Source: Berkiella sp964496435 (lineage in GTDB: Bacteria; Pseudomonadota; Gammaproteobacteria; Berkiellales; Berkiellaceae). From it: DNA of 64,000 nucleotides. The stretch is from the NCBI GenBank assembly GCA_964496435.1, contig CAZBZP010000005.1, forward strand, positions 101,807 to 165,806. Direction: 5' to 3'. The notes under the pieces were generated by a model that made no database searches, was not told where the DNA came from, and saw only the letters and a list, made by a program, of their open reading frames with translations. This document shows, in pieces, positions 41,770 to 49,706 of this stretch. Position numbers and translations under genes: made by a program. How positions within the stretch are numbered: position 1 is the first letter of the stretch; every line of letters begins with the position of its first letter.

Positions 41770-42330
41770 CTACTTGCCTGAAACCTGCTTTAACCACTGA
41801 GCATGGTTGTAAAACCCGATGGCTTTTATAATTTTATTGTTATGGACTTCAAAATAGTTAAAAGCATTGTTTGCATAGGTTTGGCCAGTCGCGGGGATCT
41901 GCGAAGCATCTGTGTGAACATATTTTCCTTTGAAATGAAAAGTAGTCGCAACATTTTTGCCATCTGCACTTAGCATGTAAATTACATTATCAACCTGCTC
42001 ATGATAGTCCGTGGTCACTTGTTGCATCATCTTGATAAAAGCAGCTTTGCCTTTTTCAGGTTGATCTTCATTCATAGCAAATTCTATATTGTCATCAATT
42101 AAAGCATAGAGTTTATCTAAATCTTTTGCGTTAAAAAGTGTATAAAATGTTTCAATTAATCGTTGAGCATCTTTTTGGTTCATTGCTTGTTCTCTTTGCT
42201 GAAGCTGCTTTTTAGGCAATTGGGCTACGGCTGATGATGAAGGCGTGATTTGTGCGCTAACAGCACTACTCGTCGTTGATATGACCAGGATAGGTAATAA
42301 TGATTTCAACAAAAAACTATATTGATTCAT
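41770..42330 (-). CDS. Secreted SnoaL/NTF2-like protein
   Basis: 186 residues: a signal peptide (1-26, ending A-V-S-A), a Ser/Gln-rich linker, then an NTF2-like domain from about residue 55 (R-L-I-E-T-F-Y-T-L-F-N-A-K-D-L-D-K-L-Y-A) with the SnoaL pattern. No clear active-site residues. It starts three bases after the stop of the 2H-like gene, so the two are co-transcribed. AAGGA precedes the ATG. Confidence 0.7.
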   Translation of the reverse strand: MNQYSFLLKSLLPILVISTTSSAVSAQITPSSSAVAQLPKKQLQQREQAMNQKDAQRLIETFYTLFNAKDLDKLYALIDDNIEFAMNEDQPEKGKAAFIKMMQQVTTDYHEQVDNVIYMLSADGKNVATTFHFKGKYVHTDASQIPATGQTYANNAFNYFEVHNNKIIKAIGFYNHAQWLKQVSGK

Positions 42331-42333
42331 TCT

Positions 42334-42783
42334 TTAATCCTTACTTTTTTTGCCAATAGTCGTATGCAAGTCAATAATGTAGCCATTTAAATTTAACTTC
42401 TCACCCAGTTTATTCATTTTTCTTATTTGAATTAATTCAGGTGAATTGACACGCAGCACATAATAGATGGCATCAATGGTTTCTGCTTTGAGGAGCTCCA
42501 CAACTTGAAAGCTGATTTGTCTTTCTAATTCTATTTGTGGATTATTCATTTCATCAGGGTAAATGATGCTGATATGGGTGCCTATACCATCAGAGAAATA
42601 ATCTGGTTTTTCAATATTCTTATCGTTCAGCAAAGGTGAAAGAGCATGGATGTATCCATCATCTATCGCTAAATATACAAAATTATTATAGATTTTTGTG
42701 ACACCTACATTAGGCAGGTTGCGAGCAGCCTGGATTAAAGCTTGATTATCAACGGGTGTAATGATGAGGCTTGGATTATCCAT
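42334..42783 (-). CDS. 2H phosphoesterase-like protein
   Basis: 149 residues; I do not know a named family that fits. Two H-x-S/T motifs are placed as in 2H phosphoesterases: H70-I-S72 in G-T-H-I-S-I-I-Y, and H140-T-T142 in D-L-H-T-T-I-G at the C-terminus. The beta strands around them (V-Y-L-A-I-D-D-G, Y-Y-V-L-R-V) fit the fold. 2H enzymes cleave cyclic phosphates, 2'-5' linkages or tRNA-splicing ends. Protein is cytosolic by sequence. It leads an operon with a secreted NTF2-like gene. Confidence 0.5.
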   Translation of the reverse strand: MDNPSLIITPVDNQALIQAARNLPNVGVTKIYNNFVYLAIDDGYIHALSPLLNDKNIEKPDYFSDGIGTHISIIYPDEMNNPQIELERQISFQVVELLKAETIDAIYYVLRVNSPELIQIRKMNKLGEKLNLNGYIIDLHTTIGKKSKD

Positions 42784-42906
42784 AACGCTTAAAGTAGTCC
42801 TTTTACTTAACAGCTATGCAGTTTATCATTTCGTGAGAAATAAGCATCTTAAAGTTAATAGTAAGATAGCAAAATTATTTTTAATTAGCTCAAAATAAGA
42901 ATCATT

Positions 42907-43311
42907 ATGAATGCCTTAAATGAACATAGCATCATCTTAGAAATTCAACCGCAGCGTTTAGGGGTTTGCCAGCTAGACGCCAATAGCCCGATACCTGCTT
43001 GGTTAAAAATAGAAAAAGATAAATTTATATCAATTACTTATACAGCAAATGAATTATCCATCGTTTGTGATGATTCTCTGATCCCGCAAGACCTTAAAGT
43101 GCAACGAGATTGGCGTATGTTTAAAATTAAAGGACAATTAGACTTTGCTTTGGTAGGGATCTTAAAGCAAGTTATTTCACCTTTAGCTGATCATGGTATT
43201 AGCATATATGCGATATCAACCTTTGATACCGATTATGTATTAGTTCAAAGCAAAGATTTTGGTCGCTGCATTGAAGTGCTAAAACAATTTTTTGTTGTAG
43301 AAACAGCATAA
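42907..43311 (+). CDS. ACT domain-containing protein
   Basis: 134 residues. The C-terminal half has the ACT pattern R-D-W-R-M-F-K-I-K-G-Q-L-D-F-A-L-V-G-I-L, then I-S-I-Y-A-I-S-T-F-D-T-D-Y-V-L-V, as in the aspartokinase/CASTOR-like stand-alone ACT proteins. These usually bind an amino acid and act as sensors. No catalytic domain. It is divergent from the 2H-like gene and convergent to arginase, with a hairpin between them. Confidence 0.85.
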   Translation: MNALNEHSIILEIQPQRLGVCQLDANSPIPAWLKIEKDKFISITYTANELSIVCDDSLIPQDLKVQRDWRMFKIKGQLDFALVGILKQVISPLADHGISIYAISTFDTDYVLVQSKDFGRCIEVLKQFFVVETA

Positions 43312-43365
43312 GCAATAGAGCGCATATCGCAGGTTTGAATTTTCTTTTTAAAGCGCGAGAGATGT

Positions 43366-43396
43366 CACAGGTGAATAGCAAAACTATCCACCTGTG
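43366..43396. terminator. Hairpin between the ACT gene and arginase
   Basis: CACAGGTG-A-ATAG (43366-43378) pairs with CTAT-C-CACCTGTG (43384-43396), one mismatch, 5-base loop, between convergent stop codons. Confidence 0.65.
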
Positions 43397-43409
43397 CGTG
43401 TAAATATGC

Positions 43410-44300
43410 TTATAATATAGATAAGATAATATCCTGCACTAATGCTGCAGTTTTATGATCCTCATCTTTGGTTGGATCATATTCCACAATTTCTAAGCAC
43501 TTAAACAAGGTGTTATCCTTAAGTTGATAAAGAGAATGAATGACATCTTGTGGTTGCAAGCCATCTTGTTCTCTTGTCCCTGTGCCAGGCGCTGCGCTTG
43601 GATCAAATGCATCGATATCAAGGCTTAAGCCAAAACCGACAGTGTTTTTCGAGACAATGTTAATTGCTTCTTTAAAAATACTATCAAAACCACGCTCTTT
43701 AACTTCTGGCATAAAGAAAATTTTAACGCCCAGTTTTTCGAGTAGTGTAATCTCTTCTGGTTCATAGCTTCGTGTGCCAATTAAAACGACGTGTGCTGGG
43801 TCAAGCTTTTTTCCCATGCCTAAGGTATGCACTAAATCCGCATCCCCGTGTCCCAATAACGTTGCCAATGGCATGCCATGGATATTTTTAGAATGTGAGG
43901 TTAATGGGGTGTGGGCATCCATATGCGCATCTATCCATATTAAGCCAAAAGCGCCAGGAGAATTTAAAGCACTGATAAGTCCGCTCCACGTTCCTATGGC
44001 GACAGAATGATCACCACCTAATACAACGGGAAAATGCTGTTGTTGACAGGCTTTGATTTCATTAGCAAGACGCTTTGAAAAATCTTGAATTTCCGCTAAG
44101 CGTTCACTCACGCTCAGCCGTTGATTATCAAAAGGTGTTTGTGTTTGGACAATAGAGCGCCAGGTAATAGCGGGATCTTTATTTTGTAGGGCTTTGAGTA
44201 TTGGGGCCTTAAACAAAGATTGAGGTCCCCATTCGACTTCATGAAAAGCAGCGCCCCATCCTTGCGCTGCCCCCACTAAACTTAATGTCTTATTTGGCAT
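43410..44300 (-). CDS. rocF: Arginase
   Basis: 296 residues. Manganese ligands are in G-G-D-H-S-V-A-I-G, W-I-D-A-H-M-D-A-H and S-L-D-I-D-A-F-D-P; the last continues S-A-A-P-G-T-G, typical of arginase rather than agmatinase. Arginase gives ornithine and urea. It follows the SpeD-like gene by 32 bases on the same strand, linking it to polyamine synthesis. In host-associated bacteria it may also deplete arginine. TATAGGAAG-like ribosome-binding sequence stands upstream of the ATG. Confidence 0.93.
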   Translation of the reverse strand: MPNKTLSLVGAAQGWGAAFHEVEWGPQSLFKAPILKALQNKDPAITWRSIVQTQTPFDNQRLSVSERLAEIQDFSKRLANEIKACQQQHFPVVLGGDHSVAIGTWSGLISALNSPGAFGLIWIDAHMDAHTPLTSHSKNIHGMPLATLLGHGDADLVHTLGMGKKLDPAHVVLIGTRSYEPEEITLLEKLGVKIFFMPEVKERGFDSIFKEAINIVSKNTVGFGLSLDIDAFDPSAAPGTGTREQDGLQPQDVIHSLYQLKDNTLFKCLEIVEYDPTKDEDHKTAALVQDIILSIL

Positions 44301-44332
44301 GTATCTTCCTATAAGGGGTTAGATTAAGCTTG

Positions 44333-44767
44333 CTAACGCCGCATCATTACTGTGGCATTGACCTTTTCTGCTTCAAAAAATGCTTTGGTAAAAGCAGTTA
44401 CCACGGCAGGGTCATAAGCCTTACAGCTGAAGACATCAATATAAATATTATTTGCAGCATTCACAAAATGCCCTGAAATAAGGGAGGTTTCAATTAATTG
44501 AACCATAGAATAACCCGCAATGCGTTCATTTTCACCAAAGTGAACGATGGTTGTCTCGCCAAAGCGTTTGGCATCAATCAATTCGCATAACTCTTTAACA
44601 TAAGTTCTGATATCTTCTTCAGAACGCACCAAGGCAGGATTACAATTCGTTAAATCAACACAGGTAATAACACCCCAAGCACGCTTTTGCTCGAATTCTT
44701 TTTGGATCTCTTCATGTGTTAATTCTAGCTGAACGCTTTCTGGCATTGCGCTTGTACGTAAACTCAT
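44333..44767 (-). CDS. S-adenosylmethionine decarboxylase-like (SpeD family) proenzyme, divergent
   Basis: 144 residues. Aligned to the T. maritima enzyme without gaps around the active site, the pyruvoyl-forming serine (S95), processing residues S87 and H100, and the cysteine C115 are kept at the same spacing. The scissile E-S is T94-S95, and the H-T-W-P-E segment is F-V-N-A-A. Normal SpeD decarboxylates S-adenosylmethionine for spermidine. Some SpeD relatives have turned into arginine or ornithine decarboxylases, and the next gene here is arginase. ATG 44767 has AGGAGAGG upstream; an upstream reading to 44926 is not supported. Confidence 0.7.
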   Translation of the reverse strand: MSLRTSAMPESVQLELTHEEIQKEFEQKRAWGVITCVDLTNCNPALVRSEEDIRTYVKELCELIDAKRFGETTIVHFGENERIAGYSMVQLIETSLISGHFVNAANNIYIDVFSCKAYDPAVVTAFTKAFFEAEKVNATVMMRR

Positions 44768-45095
44768 CTTGCCTCTCCTAATGGTTAAGTTGCGACGAAA
44801 TAATAACATCAATTTTTTGCTTGTCACTATTTTTTTATGACAAACGGAAAATAATGAGGAGAAGCCCGTAAGTATTTTAGCAATATATATTATATTAAGC
44901 GTTGTGAATTGGCTGTAATTATACAAATTCCGCTGACTTTAATTTTATTAGTTATAGTGATGTGCTAAAAATTACTGACCTTAAGATCAAGCGCGCTTAG
45001 GTGAGTAAAACAAAATACCCACGATAAATTAAGGTTATAATGTATATATTCGCAACAGCAAGAATTGTTGCACTGCTTTAAGCTAAGCTTATTTT
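44768..45095. other. Intergenic region between the SpeD-like gene and a small ORF
   Basis: About 330 AT-rich bases between divergent genes. A TATAAT at 45036-45041 could be a -10 for the downstream gene, but no convincing -35 is present. I see no RNA gene or repeat. Confidence 0.4.
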
Positions 45096-45116
45096 ATGCA
45101 CCAAGAGGATGATGCG

Positions 45117-45323
45117 ATGGCCGAGGATGATGTTCAAAATATAGATTTAAAGCGCTATCTCATGCTCAAGCAAGAAGTAAATGATTTATACAACGTAATG
45201 ATGCAGATGCATATGTTGCAACAAAGAGATGCTGCTTATGCTAACGCCCGCGCTGCCTATATGGAAAAACGAAACCTTCTACAACGGGCGCTGGAAGCGC
45301 ACCCCGAGTTTGAACAAGCGTGA
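45117..45323 (+). CDS. Small helical protein of unknown function
   Basis: 68 residues, acidic at the N-terminus (M-A-E-D-D-V-Q-N) and almost entirely alpha-helical after that, with a Met/Gln-rich stretch (V-M-M-Q-M-H-M-L-Q-Q) and a heptad-like pattern that could form a coiled coil. I do not recognise a family. ATG 45117 is chosen over ATG 45096 because AAGAGG lies eight bases upstream. It stands alone between two divergently arranged genes. Genuine by ribosome-binding site and codon use, but unproven. Confidence 0.6.
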   Translation: MAEDDVQNIDLKRYLMLKQEVNDLYNVMMQMHMLQQRDAAYANARAAYMEKRNLLQRALEAHPEFEQA

Positions 45324-45409
45324 TGTCTGACCTTGTGCTAAATTGTCTGGCAATTGGTCTTGGCTAAGGAAGCGGCATGACTGCGATAAATAAGCCGCAT
45401 TATTAAATC

Positions 45410-45847
45410 TTATTTTAAAGCCATCAGTTTAATTTCATACAGTGAAATACTATTAATGTCTTGGATGCTTAAAGGAATATTGCTACAAGCAATGGCTTGG
45501 TTTTTTCCTTGAGGCAATGATATATGACCCACTGTTTTGGCAACCAGCCCCTTTTTATCTTTAAAAATAAGCTGGTATTGGAAATTGGCATGCTTTGCAT
45601 CAAGGTTATCAAAAACAAATTCACCCTTGATGACATCTTTGTAGCAAAAATCATCGTAGATGTGCGTATGGTATAAGCGCAAATTGCCCAATATCTTATT
45701 ATCATTTGTTGCAAGTTTAATAGTATGGCTCTCTAAATCTTCAGTATTAATTTTTAATTTTATGCTACCAGATTTTGCTAATTGAAAAGCATGGAGCGAA
45801 TTTACTGTAAAAGACAATAGGAGAAGAGAAACAATCCTTGCTAACAT
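45410..45847 (-). CDS. Secreted hypothetical protein
   Basis: 145 residues: a signal peptide (1-20, ending L-H-A), then a mostly beta-type mature part of 125 residues with two cysteines (one in D-D-F-C-Y-K and one in A-I-A-C-S-N) that could form a disulfide. I do not recognise the family. The mature part has no repeats or charge clusters. It probably acts in the periplasm or outside the cell. The stop lies near the small helical gene's end (convergent). Confidence 0.6.
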   Translation of the reverse strand: MLARIVSLLLLSFTVNSLHAFQLAKSGSIKLKINTEDLESHTIKLATNDNKILGNLRLYHTHIYDDFCYKDVIKGEFVFDNLDAKHANFQYQLIFKDKKGLVAKTVGHISLPQGKNQAIACSNIPLSIQDINSISLYEIKLMALK

Positions 45848-46128
45848 AACGTTCCCTTTGAAAATCCATTTTCATATTTGTAAGGTCTTATATCAAATGT
45901 AGGATATCTTTCTAACAAATTAAATAAAGATTATATTCAAGGTTTACTGTTAAAATCTAAAGTTCTGGATAAAAAGGGTGGCGCTATTTGGCAACAGATT
46001 GGTTTGCGCTATCTTTTCCCGCCTGGTTCTATCTAGCGGTGAATTACGCGTAAAACGAACCTTCTTTTGTAGTGATAGTCTAATCATACAGTACTTAACA
46101 TCAAGAGAACTTCTAAGATGAGGGTAAA

Positions 46129-46524
46129 ATGATTAAGCAGCTATTATTCCTGGCTCTTTGCTGTGGTTGTTTTGCATCACATGCCAATATTTTGCAAGAG
46201 AGCTCATCATCATCTTCTTTTGGTGAAATGGGTGAAGGCCCTCATCAAGGAGAACATCACCACCATCGCCCTGGTCAGCATCAAGGTTTTAATCCTCAGC
46301 AAGAAAACGGATTTAATGGCCAACAAGGAAATAGAATGGGCCATCAACCCAAAAACGGATTTGCTAATCAGCAGGGAAATGAATTTGGTTCTGGACAAGC
46401 AAAAGGAAATAGCAATGATAGTGGTGCTGCCAATACAACGATAATCAATAGTGGAAAATTTTGGGGATATAGCACAGGTAGTGATTCTGTAAATAATTCA
46501 AATGCGGGTCAAACTGAGAAGTAA
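46129..46524 (+). CDS. Secreted low-complexity protein rich in Gln, Asn, Gly and His
   Basis: 131 residues: a signal peptide (1-19), a Ser run, H-H-H-H in a His-rich segment, then imperfect repeats built on N-G-F-x-x-Q-Q-G-N and N-E-F-G-S-G-Q (residues about 55-95), and an Asn/Ser-rich end. Composition points to an extended, possibly metal-binding or self-associating protein outside the cytoplasm. The ribosome-binding site is weak (GAGGGTAAA). About 280 bases upstream hold nothing I recognise. Coding is supported by the signal peptide and the in-frame repeats. Confidence 0.55.
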   Translation: MIKQLLFLALCCGCFASHANILQESSSSSSFGEMGEGPHQGEHHHHRPGQHQGFNPQQENGFNGQQGNRMGHQPKNGFANQQGNEFGSGQAKGNSNDSGAANTTIINSGKFWGYSTGSDSVNNSNAGQTEK

Positions 46525-46600
46525 GGCTTTGGATTTGGAGTGAAAATTATATTTTATGTCCCTATTAGCGCAATATGACAATTTAAAACATTATGCCTAT

Positions 46601-47896
46601 TTAGCCAGAAATATCTGCGTCAGTAGCTGCCAGGAAATCAAAGGGTAATAAGTTTTTGCACTGTTTAAATTTAGCCTTGAGCGCAATTTCATTTTGCTCG
46701 CCTATATTAATTATTCCATAGCGATAACTTTTACCGTCTTGTAAAAAACTGCTGAGATTCTCACCTTCTTTGGCATAGATCTCCACATGCGCATCAGGAT
46801 AGAGCGCGTTAAGCTGATTTATAGCTTCCATGCTAGGCACTTGATTGGCAAGTTTATCTTCAAATAAACGTAGTATAAAACTTGATGCGAGCTTAAAGGG
46901 GCCATTGTTTTTATGAATAACAGGCTCTTTGTTTAAGGCAATATCAATAAGCACCGAGTAAGGATTAAAGCCATCCACTTTTTCGTAAAGGTCAGCGAAT
47001 TGTGAACTCATGCGCGGATTTACTTCGATAATATGAATACTGTCGCTTTGGGGATTATACATAAATTCAATGTTGAATAAGCCATTATCAAAGTGAATTG
47101 CTTCCATAAAGCAGTCTGCAATTTCTGCCATGCGGTTTTGTACATCTTGGGATAAACGCGAAGGATAGTCAAAACGCTCAAAACAAATGGTATCAGGAAA
47201 CATGATGGAGTCGACGATGCCATAGACGGTGATATTGCCATTAAAAACAAAACCTTCCAGTGTAACTTGTTGGCCACTCAGCAAGGATTCAGCTAAAAGA
47301 TAATTTGCATTAACCTTAAATGTGCTGTGATTTTCTATAAACCAGTTAAACTCCTGCAAAAATAATGCAGGTGGCAAGGAAGAGATTAATGCTTGCTGAT
47401 ATTCTGCTTGTGTCGTGATTTTATTGGCATAAATTGAAAAATACGATTTTAGTGGCTTAACAAAAAATGGAAAGGGAAGTGTTGCCTTCTTATCAGTTTT
47501 TGAAATCAAGCAAAACGCAGGGGTAGCATTGGGGACATATTGCTGTTGCAAGGTGCGGCTAATATATTTGTGTGAACAACTTAAGATGCTTTGTGTCGAA
47601 GCCGCAGGACGATTTAATTCTTTTGCAACGACGCTGGCATAAAGGCAGCCGGGGTAATCTTCTGTGCACAGGATAGCATCTATCTTATTTGTTTGTGCAA
47701 AGTGAATTAGTTCATTAATTTCATAAGAGGGTGATTCGATTGAAAGTGGAGCATCAATACATCGGCAAAGTACTTTTTCTAATAGGGTATCATCGTAGGT
47801 TTGAAAGTGAAATTGATAATTATCAAAAATAGCTTTACTTAATTCTTTTTTATCTCTTGATGTGGCTCTAATGACATAAATTTGTTTTTTAGTCAC
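46601..47896 (-). CDS. ATP-grasp domain-containing protein (carboxylate-amine ligase-like)
   Basis: 431 residues. N-terminal Rossmann-like part, then ATP-grasp features: P-F-P-F-F-V-K-P-L-K-S-Y-F (nucleotide lysine), V-T-L-E-G-F-V-F-N-G-N-I-T-V-Y-G-I-V-D-S, and the metal-binding F-N-I-E-F followed by I-H-I-I-E-V-N-P-R-M. A C-terminal domain follows. These enzymes ligate an acid to an amine through an acyl phosphate and often belong to peptide or natural-product pathways. It ends a minus-strand group with a small membrane protein and a nitroreductase. Substrates unknown. Confidence 0.85.
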   Translation of the reverse strand: MTKKQIYVIRATSRDKKELSKAIFDNYQFHFQTYDDTLLEKVLCRCIDAPLSIESPSYEINELIHFAQTNKIDAILCTEDYPGCLYASVVAKELNRPAASTQSILSCSHKYISRTLQQQYVPNATPAFCLISKTDKKATLPFPFFVKPLKSYFSIYANKITTQAEYQQALISSLPPALFLQEFNWFIENHSTFKVNANYLLAESLLSGQQVTLEGFVFNGNITVYGIVDSIMFPDTICFERFDYPSRLSQDVQNRMAEIADCFMEAIHFDNGLFNIEFMYNPQSDSIHIIEVNPRMSSQFADLYEKVDGFNPYSVLIDIALNKEPVIHKNNGPFKLASSFILRLFEDKLANQVPSMEAINQLNALYPDAHVEIYAKEGENLSSFLQDGKSYRYGIINIGEQNEIALKAKFKQCKNLLPFDFLAATDADISG

Positions 47897-47905
47897 GTGC
47901 TATTT

Positions 47906-48196
47906 CTATAATTCTTTGAGCAGTGTTTTTAAAACGCCAAAAAAGCTTTCTTTTGCTAAATGAGGATCAATATTTCCGCTGACTAATAATACCAATTGCA
48001 CCCAGCCAAGAACGGATGCCAATATAACGATTGGCAATCCAGCGCCAATACCAAGGATGACGAAGCAACCTAGCAGCGTAAATAGCTGTGAGAATAAAAT
48101 GGGGGCCCCAAGCAAACCGATACTTGAAAGCGTGGCGTGGATGAGAAAGGCAACAGCAATAAACAACAAAATGATACAAGCTCTGAGTTTAATCAT
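47906..48196 (-). CDS. Small membrane protein
   Basis: 96 residues with three predicted membrane helices (about 7-25, 30-50 and 55-73) and a short charged tail (K-E-S-F-F-G-V-L-K-T-L-L-K-E-L). No family recognised. Its ATG overlaps the stop of the nitroreductase gene (ATGATTAA), and the ATP-grasp gene starts nine bases after its stop. The three are therefore probably translated together. Confidence 0.65.
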   Translation of the reverse strand: MIKLRACIILLFIAVAFLIHATLSSIGLLGAPILFSQLFTLLGCFVILGIGAGLPIVILASVLGWVQLVLLVSGNIDPHLAKESFFGVLKTLLKEL

Positions 48197-48893
48197 ATTC
48201 CACCACAAAGTTGCTAAGTTCCTCTCTGGCTGTTCGATATTGATTCACCGGATCTGACCAGTCGGCATAACCCATGGCCATACCACAAACAATATGCATG
48301 CTATTGGGAATATTCAAGTGTTCCCGTATGATATCAGGATATTCAGCAAATGCTGCTTGTGGGCATGTTTCCAGGCCAAAGCCTCTTGCTCCAAGCATTA
48401 CATTTTGAATAAACATACCCATGTCTACCCAAGAACCCTTATGTAATCGTCCATCGATATAGAATATGAGGGCAACTGGCGCTTTAAAAAAGTAATAATT
48501 ACGATACCATTGCGCTTTTCTTTTTTCGGTATCTTCCATCTTAATGTGTAAAGCCCCATAAAGGGCCAAGCCACAGGCTTTACGGCGACTTTTATAGGGA
48601 TCAAACCATTCTGTGGGATAATATTGATAATCTGGATTTTCAGGCACATTGTTTTCGCGTGCGCTGATGAAAGCTTTGCTAATTTTTTCCCGATGTAAAG
48701 GGCCGACAATTGCCACATGCCAAGGCTGGGTATTGACCCCAGAAGGTGCAAAACGAGCCGCTTCTAAGATCTGCGAAAGAATATCTGGTGAAACAGGTTT
48801 ATCAAGAAAAGCACGCACAGAGCGACGGTCACGTATTGCCGCGACCACCTCTAAATCTGTGTTATTGTTGAGCTTAGCGTCCTTGCTTTTCAC
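48189..48893 (-). CDS. Nitroreductase family protein
   Basis: About 234 residues. I-R-D-R-R-S-V-R-A-F and A-P-S-G-V-N-T-Q-P-W-H are the FMN-binding signatures, and G-L-E-T-C-P-Q-A-A in the C-terminal half is typical of the family. Such flavoproteins reduce nitroaromatics, quinones or enones, or act in small-molecule synthesis. I chose GTG 48893; a TTG at 48920 would lengthen the overlap with dksA. The gene overlaps the end of dksA by about 20 bases. Confidence 0.85.
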   Translation of the reverse strand: MKSKDAKLNNNTDLEVVAAIRDRRSVRAFLDKPVSPDILSQILEAARFAPSGVNTQPWHVAIVGPLHREKISKAFISARENNVPENPDYQYYPTEWFDPYKSRRKACGLALYGALHIKMEDTEKRKAQWYRNYYFFKAPVALIFYIDGRLHKGSWVDMGMFIQNVMLGARGFGLETCPQAAFAEYPDIIREHLNIPNSMHIVCGMAMGYADWSDPVNQYRTAREELSNFVVEYD

Positions 48894-49380
48894 GTACTTC
48901 AGCGAGCGTTTTGCAATCAATGCATAAAGTAGCTGTTGGTCTTGCTTCTAAGCGACGAATGCCAATTTCAATACCGCATTCTTCACAAAAGCCGTAATCG
49001 CCACTATCAATTGATTTTATGGATTCATCAATTTTATTGATTAATTTGTGCTCTCTGTCTCTTGCGCGTAAGCGTAGAGCAAAGGTTTCTTCAAGTGTTG
49101 CTTGATCGCTCACATCGGCTGGAACTTCTGCAAGTTCCTTTAGATCATGAATTGTCTCATCACCACCTTGAAGCAAAGCCGCCTTCCAAATATTGAGCAA
49201 CTTTCTGAAATGCTCTAACTGAGCTTTGCTCATATATTCTTCGCCATTATTTGGCTCATAGGGTTTGACCCCATATGACAACAACGTTTGAGTCGTTGTT
49301 GGGTTTGGCGTACTTCCTTGAACGGTAGTCTTTGTCGTTGATTTTTTCTTTGTCGTGCTGCTATTGGTTTCGGCTGACAT
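48874..49380 (-). CDS. dksA: RNA polymerase-binding transcription factor DksA
   Basis: 168 residues. After a Thr/Ser/Lys-rich N-terminus (1-35, longer than in E. coli) comes the coiled-coil domain whose tip has D89-V-S-D92-Q-A (the D-x-x-D-x-A motif), then a zinc finger with C132, C135, C153 and C156. DksA with ppGpp adjusts rRNA and amino-acid promoters. A strong GGAGGAGG stands upstream of the ATG. sfsA lies next to it but in the opposite direction, unlike E. coli, where both are on one strand. Confidence 0.95.
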   Translation of the reverse strand: MSAETNSSTTKKKSTTKTTVQGSTPNPTTTQTLLSYGVKPYEPNNGEEYMSKAQLEHFRKLLNIWKAALLQGGDETIHDLKELAEVPADVSDQATLEETFALRLRARDREHKLINKIDESIKSIDSGDYGFCEECGIEIGIRRLEARPTATLCIDCKTLAEVREKQGR

Positions 49381-49706
49381 GGGCTTCCTCCTCCTGACGT
49401 GTTACGTCCAGGTAAGATTCAAATCTATCTCATTTCTAGTTGGAACTTCAATGTTTTAAAAAAGTTCCCTTCCTACCTAGTGTATATAAGTCAGAACCTC
49501 TAGTGATTGTGCTTCCTTACACTGAGGGAGCGAATATACACGTAAAACTCGGGCTTGGCTACCCACCACTTAACTATCAAGCAAGTAGGAAATTAGACAT
49601 TTTTGCCCGCAAAGCACTTCTTGCACATTTTGGACTCAACTTTATTAGTTACCCTGCCGACTATAAGTGTAGGAAAAGCCTAAAACTAAAATAGATTGGT
49701 GCCAAC
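49381..49706. other. Intergenic region between dksA and the sfsA homologue
   Basis: About 325 bases between divergent genes. An 84-codon open frame (49440-49694) starts at TTG without a ribosome-binding site and shows no family traits. I treat it as non-coding. No repeat seen. Confidence 0.4.

Noticed and set aside
44768..44926. N-terminal extension of the SpeD-like protein
   Set aside because: AGGAGAGG at the correct distance before ATG 44767 shows the real start; the extension has unlike composition.
45371..45399. GCGGC/GCCGC stem between the small helical gene and the secreted protein gene as a terminator
   Set aside because: Five-base stem with a long loop and no T-tract.
49440..49694. 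84-codon open frame between dksA and sfsA
   Set aside because: Starts at TTG without a ribosome-binding site, shows no family features, and ends 12 bases before sfsA. More likely upstream DNA.
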